A stretch of DNA of 64,000 nucleotides, taken from positions 67,228,345-67,292,344 of the forward strand of contig CM037781.1 of assembly GCA_021229015.1 (NCBI GenBank). Direction: 5' to 3'. The notes below the pieces were generated by a model. That model was not told the origin of the DNA and made no database searches. It saw only the letters and a list, made by a program, of their open reading frames with translations. Source of the stretch: Solen grandis (lineage: Eukaryota; Mollusca; Bivalvia; Adapedonta; Solenidae). Made by a program: the position numbers and the translations under genes. Below, one piece after another: positions 37,228 to 48,060 of this stretch; positions within the stretch are counted from its first letter, which is position 1, and each line of letters starts with the position of its first letter.

Positions 37228-37374
37228 TCCCAACTGTGCTGAGGGACAGGTTGTCTAGGTAACCAGGGTATGGGAGGGGACCTGATTGGCTACAACAACT
37301 GATAGGGACAGCCCACTGGGCACCCTGTCTCGCAATGTATTGCTGATGGCAAGATCTCCTGGGGCTGACAGGTC
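37228..37374 (-). promoter_or_regulatory. GC-rich island with X-box and CCAAT box, or a hidden exon
   Basis: This block is markedly richer in G and C than several kb around it. It contains GTTGTCTAGGTAAC (37250-37263), which fits the palindromic RFX X-box form, and on the minus strand a CCAAT box (37285-37289) about 20 bp away. RFX and NF-Y sites close together are typical of promoters or enhancers (established knowledge). The same block also holds a minus-strand open frame preceded by a CAG acceptor (see findings). Whether it is regulatory or coding cannot be decided from sequence alone. Confidence 0.35.
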
Positions 37375-39683
37375 ATATTTATAATTAATTTACCGTAGCA
37401 TCATATTGTGCTTACCTCATTACATTCTTTAAATGATGATTCTTTTAATGTTACTTACTGGTAGAATGTGCTAAGTAAATTCAAACTTAATATCATCCTT
37501 TTTTCTAAGTTAGCTAACATTTTCCCGTCAACTTCCCTGTCTGTACTTTTTCTTTCTCACCTTACTATCTCTCTTTTATCAGTCATCAGAATTCTACATT
37601 AAATCTAAAACATTTTTTTCTTCAAAGACGAGAAGGTAATATCTACCTACATTTTAACAGTATCCAAATTGGTTATGGGAAAAAATAAAAAAATCATCAT
37701 TTAAACCTATCAACCACAGAAGTCCCTGCTTTAGGATTCCAAACACATGATTTACTTAATCATTAAACAATCAAACAGAATTAAAAACACCAATAATTGT
37801 ATCTGTACAAGTTATGATATGGGTTTAGAACAACCACAATCAAGTTAAACATCTAAAGATCAGTCTGACAGACAAATTAAAGATAAAATTGGTGGTTTTA
37901 TCAGATGCTTACCTTACAGTCTCAGTCATTCTTGTTTACTCCACCTCTTCAATGAAATATATGATTTTCCTTACATATATGCATTTTCTGTGATTTATTG
38001 TTGTGTGGTACATACATTACATATTGAATTAAAAGTTTTAAATTTAATACTGTCAGCTTACACATCCAATATTTCGGTCTATCAAACAAGCTGCTCTAGA
38101 AATCAATGAGATAAAACTTATAAACCTTATCAATTGACAATAAATATTCTATTTTACAAGACTAAGTGTTTTTTTGTACTCCATTTCCCTAGGGCTAAAC
38201 AAAGATTTTTTTCTTGTGGCCTAACTAACCATAAACATTGACTGCTATCTATATTTTTCACAGAGAGAAAAGTAATGTGTCAAACATACAAGAAAAAATA
38301 ATGTGTTTTCAGAGATCTTAATTTGATTTAATAAAATTATATAAAAAAGGTATCATTTAGCAAAAAATAATTAACCATGACATATTTTAAGATTTAAGAA
38401 CTTAACATAATTTTATACTGTTTTGGCTATGCCACCAGAATCACAACTTTTTTTCTCCCTTTGGACTAACTTTACGCATGATGAAAAAATCCTGTTTATA
38501 TCAAGTAGATGATCAATCATGTAACTGAATGACATTTATGAATTATCAAAAATCCTTTAGTCCTTTCTAAAAGTGATTGGGAAATTACATTATCAATTAT
38601 GGTTTTATAAAATGTTTGGGAAACACAAACTGCCAGGTTTAAAATCAAACCATTAACATGCATGATAAATCTATAAAATTTTAGAAATGTAGAAATTAAC
38701 ACACCTTGATTATAATTTCACACTATGTTTTCTTTTATCTAACATAATGCAACTTATAATATTCTTTTAAAAATTTCTAAAAGAATTCATTTTCTCTATC
38801 ATTAATTAATATTAATTACAAATACACACAACAAAAATATTTCAGGATCAGAAAATAAATCAGCTAAAAAATAAGTCTGTAATTTGACAAAGAGCACTTT
38901 TATGAATTTATGTTTCCGTTAAATTGAAGAAAATAAATATACACAAATCTACTGCATCATACGTATCTGTTTAAAGTGTTAAAGACCCTTAAATATTTCT
39001 GCTGAATATATGGATATAGATTGTACACATTGTGGTAAGATTCTAGCAAATCAATCCTGAGTTTCCACGGCCATTTCATATTTCCTTCATGATTTTATAA
39101 TCAAACACATGACATATAAATAGTGAATAAAAACTACAATGAGTAAAACTAATGTTTTCGTCTATGATGAGTGGGTGAAGTGAGCGAGCATCTTTTGTAA
39201 AGTCATCCAGCTCTTGGCCAGCTATCAATTAATCCATCATTTTCTTCATTCTGAATTTATATCTAAATCTCTTCAAGCAATTTCAAATAAACATGTGTCT
39301 ACACTTATCTAAATCTGTATCAGTTATATCCAGATCAGGAAGTTTAAACCCTATCACCATGTAGACTGACAAAATGTAGGGCTAGAGTGCCCCTTTATCA
39401 GTTAGACAATACCTCCCAGTTTGATCAGGAATGACACTGTTCACTGCAGAATTATCACCTGTATCAACCCTGGAAGATTGTCTCAAGACTGATCTGATTC
39501 TAGCTGCATGTGTTTTAATTTTGTCTCATCACATGGAGTCAAAGCTTAAAACACTTTCCCTGAAAGTTCCTGATCTAACAATTGTCAACGCTTATTGTCA
39601 GAGCTATGTAGTGACCAACCAACCAATGACTGCGAGGATACCTTCTGATGAATCTTGGAGATGAAGGGAGAACAATGTGAGGC

Positions 39684-42600
39684 TCACGGTTTGAATGGCA
39701 CATAGAACTTCTGTTTGTTAGAGGGGTCTAATGACTTGTGAAGGTTGCGACTGAGAACCGACCGAACGTCGTTACAGAACCGGAGAGCGTCCAACATCGG
39801 CAGCAAACACAGCAATGCAGTGTCTGTGGCGTCACTGAACCATGAGTTGATAGGGATGGCATTGTCTGTAGACATAGCAAACAAGATAATGGTACAGTCT
39901 TTTTTGAACCAATATGCAAGCTCACATTCAGTTTACTTTGTTATATATATACGTTACAGGAATTTACATGCAGTTATTGTATGGAAGATTTTCTTTTTCT
40001 TATTTATGTTTCTGGCTCCTCCTTTACAGATTTAAGATTAGCAAGAATATATTTCACATATTTTGACTTTATTCTTATTTACAAATATTTGGGAGGACTC
40101 AACATTTCAGAGAATCCTTGAAAAGAACTCCAATGTTCAGAATCCTAGAGAACCCTGACCCTTGCTGAACAGAAACTGAGACATATTGCTGACACATACT
40201 TGTCTATTAAGTTTTTTGACATGTACTGGCATAGGTATTTGAAGAATGAATACAGATTAAGAAAAACTTGAGACAATCATGCTAATGCTAATATGAAAAT
40301 TTATCTTTTATATTACTCTTTAACTCAATTTTATCCTTTTCTTCATGAATATTGAATGGAAATTTAGTAAATCATAAGCAGGTATGGCTTTATGTTGGTT
40401 TAACTGATAAGATTATTTTTCGTAAGTATAAGATTCAAACTGTTTTATTTGTTAACACAGAGAAACATTTGTATAATTGTATTCAATTAAAAATGGACAT
40501 ATACCAAATTATTTTCAAAATATTTTCTTATTTGATTTTTATTTTCACTCATATTTGAGTATTATTTTAACTTTCTTGATTGGCTGACTATCTGATCACT
40601 GAAACCTAGTAAACTTAATGTGTCATAATAATATGCTGGTGACTCAATAAATTAATTAAATCACATGTTGCCATTTCTTAACCCTTTCCCTCATATAGAC
40701 TCATTTTAACCCTTTCCCTCATATAGACTCATCTTAACCCTTTCCCTCATATACTCATTTTGACGCACTCAATAGGTACCACATAAAGCCTGATCTGCAG
40801 AAAACCACAGTTAAACCTTACCAAATTTAATTACAAAATCCTCATTTCCAGACCACTGAGGAGCAGCAAACAGCATAAAACCTGATCAGCCTGCAAGTTA
40901 CTCACAGGCTGATCTGGTTTTATGCTGTTCGCATAGGTCTTTTGATGGTTTCCTCTATGAGGGAAAGGGTTAATTAAATAAATCTCATATTGCCATTTCT
41001 TAAATTACTGAATTATATATATGGATACTCAGTTAGTATTGAAAGAAACTGGTGATCAACAAAGCTTATATGTTCCTCTGTCAATATACCTGATCAATGT
41101 CCTAGAGGGAAAACAATGAAATCAGGAGAGAGAGATAAACAAGTCACTTACCTGGGTATGCCCGATATGCCACCGGTGAGTTGTCTAATATAAATATACT
41201 CGAAAGATCGCGGTTAATAGCTGAGAGATCTTTAGTATAACTACCTTCCTGCAAGCTGCAATGCTGAAAAATAACAACAAAGTCTCAGTGACCGTCAGTC
41301 CTGTTAGACAATAGATTTCCAGTCACTTTTAAAGCCTTCTAATACCTTTTCTGTTGTTTATTTGGATATGGATATTTTGTCCCAATAACATTCCTTCAGT
41401 CTTTAGAGGACTATGTTTACATGAGAAAGGTACTGCCATGTTTTAGACATGCAACATGATACCACACCCAGTCTAATTAACCCTTTCCCTCATAGAGGAC
41501 ACCATGAAAAGACCTATGCGAACAGCATAAAACCAGATCAACCTGCCGAGTAACTCGCAGGCTGATCAGGTTTTATGCTGTTCGCTGCTCCTCAGTGGTC
41601 TGGAAATGAGGATTTTGTAATTAAATTTGGTAAGGTTTAACTGTGGTTTTCTACAGATCAGGCTTTATGTGGTACCTACTGAGTGCATCAAAATGAGTCT
41701 GTATGAGGGAAAGGGTTAACATGACACTGAACCAGCCTGTCCAGCAACTACACGTATTTACTGAGCACCAAGCAAGTGAGATATAGTAGTACCATTCTTA
41801 AGGAGATGGTGTGTTGTAACAATGGGTTAAACCAAGTATCTCCCAGTTAATCTCTCCGCCAACCTAGCCTGGTACCATTTCTGTTGTTACCATGGGTCAA
41901 AACTTAATATTCTATCATAAAACAATGATCAAATATTTAAAAAAAAATCAAGGCTGAAAAGTAGCTATAGCTGTTTAGTTTATTACATGAACACAGTCAA
42001 AAGTAAAAATAAGAAAATTAAAAGAAACCCACCAATTAAATATAGTTATTTTCTGAAAATATGCCAAAGGGGAAGTATATTTCTATTGCTGCAAAACATA
42101 GTGATACTAGTATTATCTCTCCCTCATTATCCACCTTATTTTGCTGGTATTAAGAAAAGTAACTGTATACCAAGAATGCTAACAGGTATAATTGTTATCA
42201 GTAAAAATTAATCTATTCTTCAGTGGTTGCTCAACACTTACCTGCCTATAATATCTTTTGCATAAAATTCCTCTGTTGTTGTCCAGCTTATCAGCCACAG
42301 CTGCCCCATAGATTTCCATACTGGCAGTAAATACAACTAAATCATACCATTGACTGACCTGCCAAGGAATAAAAAGGAAATTATGATTCATGTAGTGACA
42401 GATGATCTGGAAATGATCTTGGAAAAAGTTACAAACAACAAGCCAGGTATTATGATCAGAATCTTGACTTATTTTCTTCCTCACCTTATTATATCATATG
42501 ACAGTAAAAGCTTCACTTCAATAAGAGATACAAGGTGGCCATCGGGGCCTTAGATCACTTACCTGAGACCATCAGACTAAAAGCATGTCTTAAGCCATCA

Positions 42601-45600
42601 AGGGACACTCTACATTAAGTAAGCAGGGAGAGTTGTGTTTCTTAAACTGGAAGTGCTTTATAGCATACTCAAAAGTAAAAAGGGGACATAACTCTTGAAA
42701 ACCTTGACAGGAAGAGAGAGATATGCCCGACACTGGTGATGGGCCTTTTACTGATAAACATATGTGAAAAGTATCAATATTAACTTTTGTAAAGATAAAC
42801 AGGATGTAATGATTTCTACATAGCTCTCACTTCACTTTGTAAGACATGTGTTTAACAGAACAAAGAGTGTTCTCTGGAACACATGTGTCACCTGCTGAAG
42901 ATGACGGAAATAGTGTGATGGACAGAGGGTCAGACGAACAGACGATGGTTAAGTGATCCCTATGCGTCACCTCTGCTTACAGCAGGTGACACAAAATTAC
43001 ATACCACAGTCTGTAACCTATACTTACCACTTCTAAGAAATAATCTACATGAGGTCGCTTGTGTACAAAAAACCTGACAGGGTGCCGGTCTATCATAACC
43101 TGTGGAGGACAGACACATTTTTCTTGTAAAAAAATTTTTTTATTAATTTAATCCATCAAACTTTTGCTTCATTTTTTTCAGATTACCTTAAATGGTATAA
43201 ACCTTTCCAGTTATTTATAAAGTCAAAATTAACCTATATGTCTAGAACAATCGTTAAAAGAACATCCTCCTTTCACAACTAGGTCAACTAGCCATACACA
43301 TCACAATTGTTGGTTATTGACAAGAAAAAATTATAATTGGTCTATCCATTTAAGAATTAGATAGTATCTTTATATAAAGGTTTTGTTAATAATAAAACTA
43401 ATTTTAATCCTGTTTTGGGGTTCTAATGTCTCTCTCTTCTGTTAAACAAGAACAATTTTACAGATATTAAAACAATATTCCTAGTTAATGTGTATAACTA
43501 TGATTGTAAAATTATATAAAATGTCTTGTACCTTTAGCACAAAATCTGGTGGAGTGCCAGGTTTTACTGTCTGCCGTATAACACCATCATGATGAGAATG
43601 TATTAATGTTTCATCTAGATCCAGTACTAACGTTTTTCTTCGAAGCATACCTATAAAAATAAGCATATCATAATTATATGAAAAAATAAACTATCACTTT
43701 TACGACTTGTTTTTCCTGTAGTTATTGATACAAATTGTTCCTTTGCCATTGTCTTAAAAAAAAATACTACTATAATGGATCACATGTCTTTGAAAAAATG
43801 AACTGCAAAAACATATTCTAAAATACAAAATAAATAAATTACTGTTGAAAACCTTTTGCCATCACAAGTGAACTCATTTGATTTTAATTGGGCTTTTCAT
43901 GGCACTAATATACACTTTAAAAATAGAAATTTCAATTTTAAATTCAAGACAGCTAACAGGAGATTTCCATAATTATGCAATGTCTTGATACCAGTATATA
44001 TTCAGTGGCCGCTCAATTAGTATTTTAGACTAATTATGGCCCTTTTTTATGTTCTAAAACTCTACAATTCACAACTGACTCATTGTCAAAACATGAATTC
44101 ATACATGATGTTCTGTGAAAGTGAAAAGGGACCTCTAGAACATATTTTGTGGTGACAGAAAGAAACAGAGATTTACTTTTTTTCTTCATCACCAAAGTAA
44201 CAGCAAAATAAGCACATTGGGTGCTTAAAACATACTTTTTGAAATAAATATTTGAGACATTCTGACAACAAGCGTATGAGTCCAGTTGCCACAGCACTAA
44301 TATTTATAAAGATTTAATTTAATGGTATCATTTTAATTTTCAAATACGATATTTAGTGTGCTTAAATATAAATATATTTGATATGTTTCTTGGAGAACAA
44401 AAAAAAAAGTACCCATTGTAGATACTTACTAAGCCTATGCTTCGACAGTGGAGACAATGGTATGATTTCATATTTAACTGTCTGATGTTGTATAACCTGA
44501 AATAAAGAAACACATTTGAATCACTTTTCTTCATTGAAGCTTTAAACACTTTCATGAGTATCTGCCACTAACCCACAGGCCTCAGGCTACCTAATGCACC
44601 TGGGTTGTGGGAGGGGAACTGAAGACATTTTAAGTCTGGCCATAATTTTTTGTTTGTTTAACACATGGCCACAAAAATGATTATTCAAAATTCCAAAAGC
44701 AAATTAAAATTAAAGAAAAAAAATACTTTCTTCATTTCTTTAAGTTATTTATTTCTGAAAATTAAGACATACATAAATATTAGCAAAGCATAACAGTAAA
44801 AAAAAATGAGTAGAGGCCACCGGGACCAGTTATAACATGTCTTTTTGACTAAATCTATTAAACACCCGCTTTTTTTTTTTCATAACAAAATCAGCAAATA
44901 TACATACCTGAAAGATTGTTAAAGTTAAAATGGCAATTAATAATTAAAAGCTAGTAATAATCTACTGAAGTGGGGAAAAAAAATTTTTTTTTAAACTGAG
45001 TATAGTGTTTGACCTAATCAAGATTGTTACAGGTTAATGGCCTTGGCAATATTACCTTCCTGTCCTTCCTGTCCTAGTTATAATAATATTTTCTCAATTC
45101 TAAGCAACTGTCAATATCAATTCAAAGTGAGCTGAAAAAGTCAATTTCAAAAACATATTTCCAGTTACACAAGGACTTGCTCGCAATAGAAAACCCATCA
45201 TGTATATTAACCGTTGTTATATATTAATATAGAATGTCTCATGTAAGCCCTTTAACATCCTTATTGCTTCAAATATGCACTCCATTTTTGTCCCATTTGT
45301 TGTATTACCATAATTAATATATGGCAAAACCGCAACTGTTACATTAAACATCTTAAATAAATTTCTCTTCCAACACATGACTTGCATGAACTGACCTTAT
45401 TATGTTATAAAATGTCTTATATACCACTTTTCAAAGCTTCTACTATTAAATATTAAGTAGTGTGGTGTAAATCGTGCTGCACAGGGCCTTCAAACTTCTA
45501 TAGACTAAAGTATGACCTTGACTGCTCGGATCTGAAGGAAGTAATCGGCTTTAAAGATCCTTTGTATGTCTTTCAGTTCACATATATGTTCATGATGGCA

Positions 45601-45755
45601 AGTTTCTATCTGTTTCTATTTGGGAAAACATGTCCAGGATCTGTTTATTTACTTACCGATCGAATTTGACGTTTGAAGCAATAGCATATGAAACTCCAAA
45701 TTTTTGCAGCCAGCACGAAAAAACCACGCAATCCCATAACAATATACTTGATCAT
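39684..45755 (-). CDS. CTDNEP1: CTD nuclear envelope phosphatase 1 (Dullard), seven coding exons
   Basis: HAD-superfamily Ser/Thr phosphatase of the nuclear envelope and ER; in animals it dephosphorylates lipin and limits BMP signalling (family knowledge). Coding exons on the minus strand: 45755-45657, 44496-44430, 43650-43532, 43099-43028, 42358-42242, 41263-41152, 39865-39684. All introns are GT-AG, phases agree, and the sum is 768 nt, 255 aa (human 244). The N-terminus has a hydrophobic stretch ([15 protein letters not shown]) for membrane anchoring. The catalytic motif [13 protein letters not shown] is in exon 3 (nucleophile and acid/base Asp of DxDxT). [34 protein letters not shown] and [11 protein letters not shown] follow in family order. 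The C-terminus, after SVLSRNLH, is about a dozen residues longer than the human form. Introns carry two hairpin MITEs and one GTGTCACC-type element. The gene is head to head with the Ank-C2 gene. Confidence 0.97.
40683..40969 (-). mobile_element. TTAA hairpin MITE, family 1, with stuttered end
   Basis: The main copy lies between TTAA 40734-40737 and TTAA 40970-40973, in reverse orientation. Its left terminus is repeated: TTAA plus CCCTTTCCCTCATATAGACT plus CAT occurs at 40679, 40706 and 40734. It sits in the last CTDNEP1 intron. Confidence 0.9.
41481..41715 (+). mobile_element. TTAA hairpin MITE, family 1, 235 bp
   Basis: TTAA at 41477-41480 and 41716-41719, the same inverted ends, and the central hairpin with a one-base insertion (CTGCCGAGT) in one arm. 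It lies in the CTDNEP1 intron between exons 5 and 6. Confidence 0.9.
42859..42992 (-). mobile_element. GTGTCACCTGCTG-type short element (HINE-like)
   Basis: On the minus strand the element starts GTGTCACCTGCTG (42992-42980) within a terminal hairpin. It has the inverted copy CAGCAGGTGACAC (42897-42885), then hairpin GTGTTCCAGAGAACAC (42882-42867) and ends CTCTTTGTT. A CGTCTGTTCGTCTGACC stretch lies in the middle. It is inside the CTDNEP1 intron between exons 4 and 5. A reduced relative lies at 14590-14636. Confidence 0.7.
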
Positions 45756-45933
45756 GGGTGCAGGTCAATCATTTGAAGGCCAAACGCACAAGTAAACAAT
45801 CGATTTAAGCAAAAGGTCCTAACGTATCGCTTGGTTTCAATTTAAGACAGTTTGCAGGTTGCACAAGGCAGCCATTAATTTCCCACAATTCTTCAGTCAC
45901 GCGAGAATTGGCCGAAACACGTGAGTGCTACAA
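45756..45933. promoter_or_regulatory. Divergent promoter of CTDNEP1 and the Ank-C2 gene
   Basis: Only 178 bp separate the CTDNEP1 start codon (minus strand) from the first plausible ATG in the other direction (45934). The 3' half is CpG-containing (CACGCGAGAATTGGCCG) and has a palindromic E-box CACGTG at 45918-45923. A shared promoter is inferred from the geometry. Exact start sites are unknown; CACGTGAGT also offers an alternative splice donor at 45921. Confidence 0.6.
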
Positions 45934-46348
45934 ATGGCGTCTTTGACAACAGGTGCGATGTCAAAAGTTGGACTTTTTGACGAATGGGACTTATAGATCA
46001 TGATGTAGGTCGATTCAGCCGTGTATTTCATGTCATTATTTAATTTGGTTTTTCACAATGACTAATTATCTAGCATTTGAACTTAAGATAACTTTAATTT
46101 TAAATTAGTTATATTAGAAACAGCTTGTTTTAGAAATTGGGTTGTCATCATGTACAGTAGAGTACGGTCTTTTTCATCTATTTTCCTTCCAGCGGTTATA
46201 TGTTGGACTGTTTAAACGTAAGAACGGTTTTCTAGATGTTCAGAAATTATGATGTTGAGCCTGTATTTGTTGTCATAATGTATATTCTTTTTCCGTGTTT
46301 TCATTTGGCCCTCATCAATATCTATCATCACTATCCTATCATATTCCT

Positions 46349-46372
46349 CCCCCCCCCCCCCCCCCCCCCCCC
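46349..46372 (+). repeat. Poly-C run, 24 C
   Basis: An uninterrupted homopolymer of 24 C, preceded by CCTCC and followed by TACC. Length is likely to vary, or be misread, between assemblies. It creates spurious proline-rich frames. Confidence 0.95.
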
Positions 46373-46854
46373 TACCTTTGCCAATACTACAGTAGCCAGA
46401 CTTGTAATCTTAAACTGGAGATATCTACTTTCATACTGAAATTAGTATATCAAATCATACTGAAGAGTTATGAGATGTCCTTGAAAACAAATATTTCATT
46501 TTTTTCTGCTGGATGTGGAATCATTTTACAACATAAACAAATATTGTGTAGAAATTAGGTGCTAAACTATTGCCTGTAGTTTCATAGAACCATGTACACA
46601 GTCATTAATACAGTTTTGACCATGAAATATTTGAAATTAAATAAAAAGGGGGAGAATGTAAATAAATTTCATGTTTGTAACATATGCATTTATGATTAAT
46701 ATTTCAACTCAACATTAAGTTTTGGGTTTAGGAAATATTTATAACAATTAACATGATACTGCAACAACACTTAAAAGGCAAACTGCATAAAAAAAATGAT
46801 GCATTGATACAGAAATACTGTTATAAATAAATGGCATACAAGATGTTGCTTGGT

Positions 46855-47413
46855 TTCTACATTTCTGAATGGAATTTGACCAAACTTTCAAAAGTGATTA
46901 TTGTCATTAACTGCTCCAGCAAATATTGTCAAGATTTTGTGATTAGATAATTTTTATGGAGTTGTACCTTTTTTTAAAAATTGGTGTGAATATCTTTCGA
47001 GCACACATTCCTCCTACATTTCTAAATGGATGTTGACAAAACAAAATAATTGCATCCTCCTTTAAGGTTAAAAGCACATAATGTTGGGCATCTGTGATTT
47101 GATCATTTTGGAAGGAGTTATGCCCCTTTTTTCAAATTTAAAAAAAAAAAAAATCATCTTCAGAGTGCAACTCTTTTTACATTTCTCCAAGGATTTTGGT
47201 CAAACTTTCTCAGGATTAATATCATCAATTGCCTCAGATAGTACATATTGTCAAGATTTAGGGATTAAAATGTTCTTGGCAGAGTTATGCCTCATTGTTT
47301 ATTTTGTCAACTTCTGATCACAACTCTTCCTATATTACTATCTTTAAAGGTAGAAAAGAGGCAAGCTGTAGAAGATTGAAAAGCAGGTTTTGAGTCATTT
47401 CATGACACTTGTT
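46855..47413 (+). mobile_element. Decayed HINE-like element with tandem core
   Basis: Three spaced copies of a block with TACATTTCT near its start (about 46859, 47019 and 47177), each followed by a FAMILY-typical TGTCAAGATTTnGnGATTA or GGAGTTATGCCCCTTTT motif. The right end has hairpin GTCATTTCATGAC (47394-47406) and ACTTGTT. The left border is not clear. The core resembles those at 9690 and 26737. Confidence 0.5.
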
Positions 47414-47686
47414 ATTTGTTAAACTTGAATAGAAGTCAGTGACTTTTTTACAATTTTGCTGCACAAGTCCTTGGACTTGCTAGTCTTAATTTAAAATATG
47501 AGTCCCAGTACTGAAAGCATGCATGATCATCATACTTTAATTTCAATAGCATTTTATAATATTTTATGCATCAAGTGAATGCATTGCAATTAAACATAAA
47601 TATAATTGTATCGACAGTGAAAACTCTATAGTGCAGGATACATACTGATAAGTGAGAAGTTAGAATCCATGTAGATCGAGTTAAAG

Positions 47687-47991
47687 CAGGGTTCATACAT
47701 GTCAGGGAAAAAAAAAACCAGATATTTTTTAAGGTCATGGAATTTTAAAATTTGTAAGGGAAATTTTGGAATATGGCAATTGTCATGGAATTGTCAGGGA
47801 ATTTTCTGTTCAGGCAGTCCAAAATTGTATAAAACTGTGTAAAAGTGAAGTCACTTTGTTTAGATATCTTGGTGTTTCTGGAATTAAGTATCTTTGATGG
47901 CTTTTTTCCCCACAAAAAATGTCAGGGAAAAACAGCCTGATGTCAGTGAAAAGTCAGGGAATTCTTTAGAGAGTAAATTGTATGAACTATG
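47687..47991. mobile_element. Possible hAT-type MITE with CAGGGTTCATAC end
   Basis: CAGGGTTCATAC (47687-47698) and GTATGAACTATG (47980-47991) are inverted with two mismatches. Repeated GTCAGGGAAA/GTCATGGAATT motifs fill the interior, as in repeats reported from many animals. The flanks TTAAAGC and TAAAGC are similar but do not make a clean 8-bp duplication. Confidence 0.45.
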
Positions 47992-48060
47992 TAAAGCAAA
48001 ATATGGTTGCAACCATAGATTTTTTTTTTATTTTATAGGTGTGCAAAATGTTAATTTGTA

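Larger units (their letters stand above)
34936..39683. other. AT-rich DNA 3' of CTDNEP1
   Basis: No further protein exon is firmly supported. Some of this may be CTDNEP1 3'UTR. A GC-rich island at 37228-37374 is listed separately. Confidence 0.4.
45953..48038. other. Putative first intron of the Ank-C2 gene
   Basis: Non-coding. It holds a poly-C run, a HINE-like element and a possible hAT-type MITE, listed separately. An AAAAGGCAAACTGCATAAAA region near 46775 and the rest show nothing else that can be supported. Confidence 0.45.

Noticed and set aside
45460..45669. Plus-strand frame of 69 codons with hydrophobic segments
   Set aside because: It overlaps CTDNEP1 exon 1 and its intron on the other strand, with no splice or family support.
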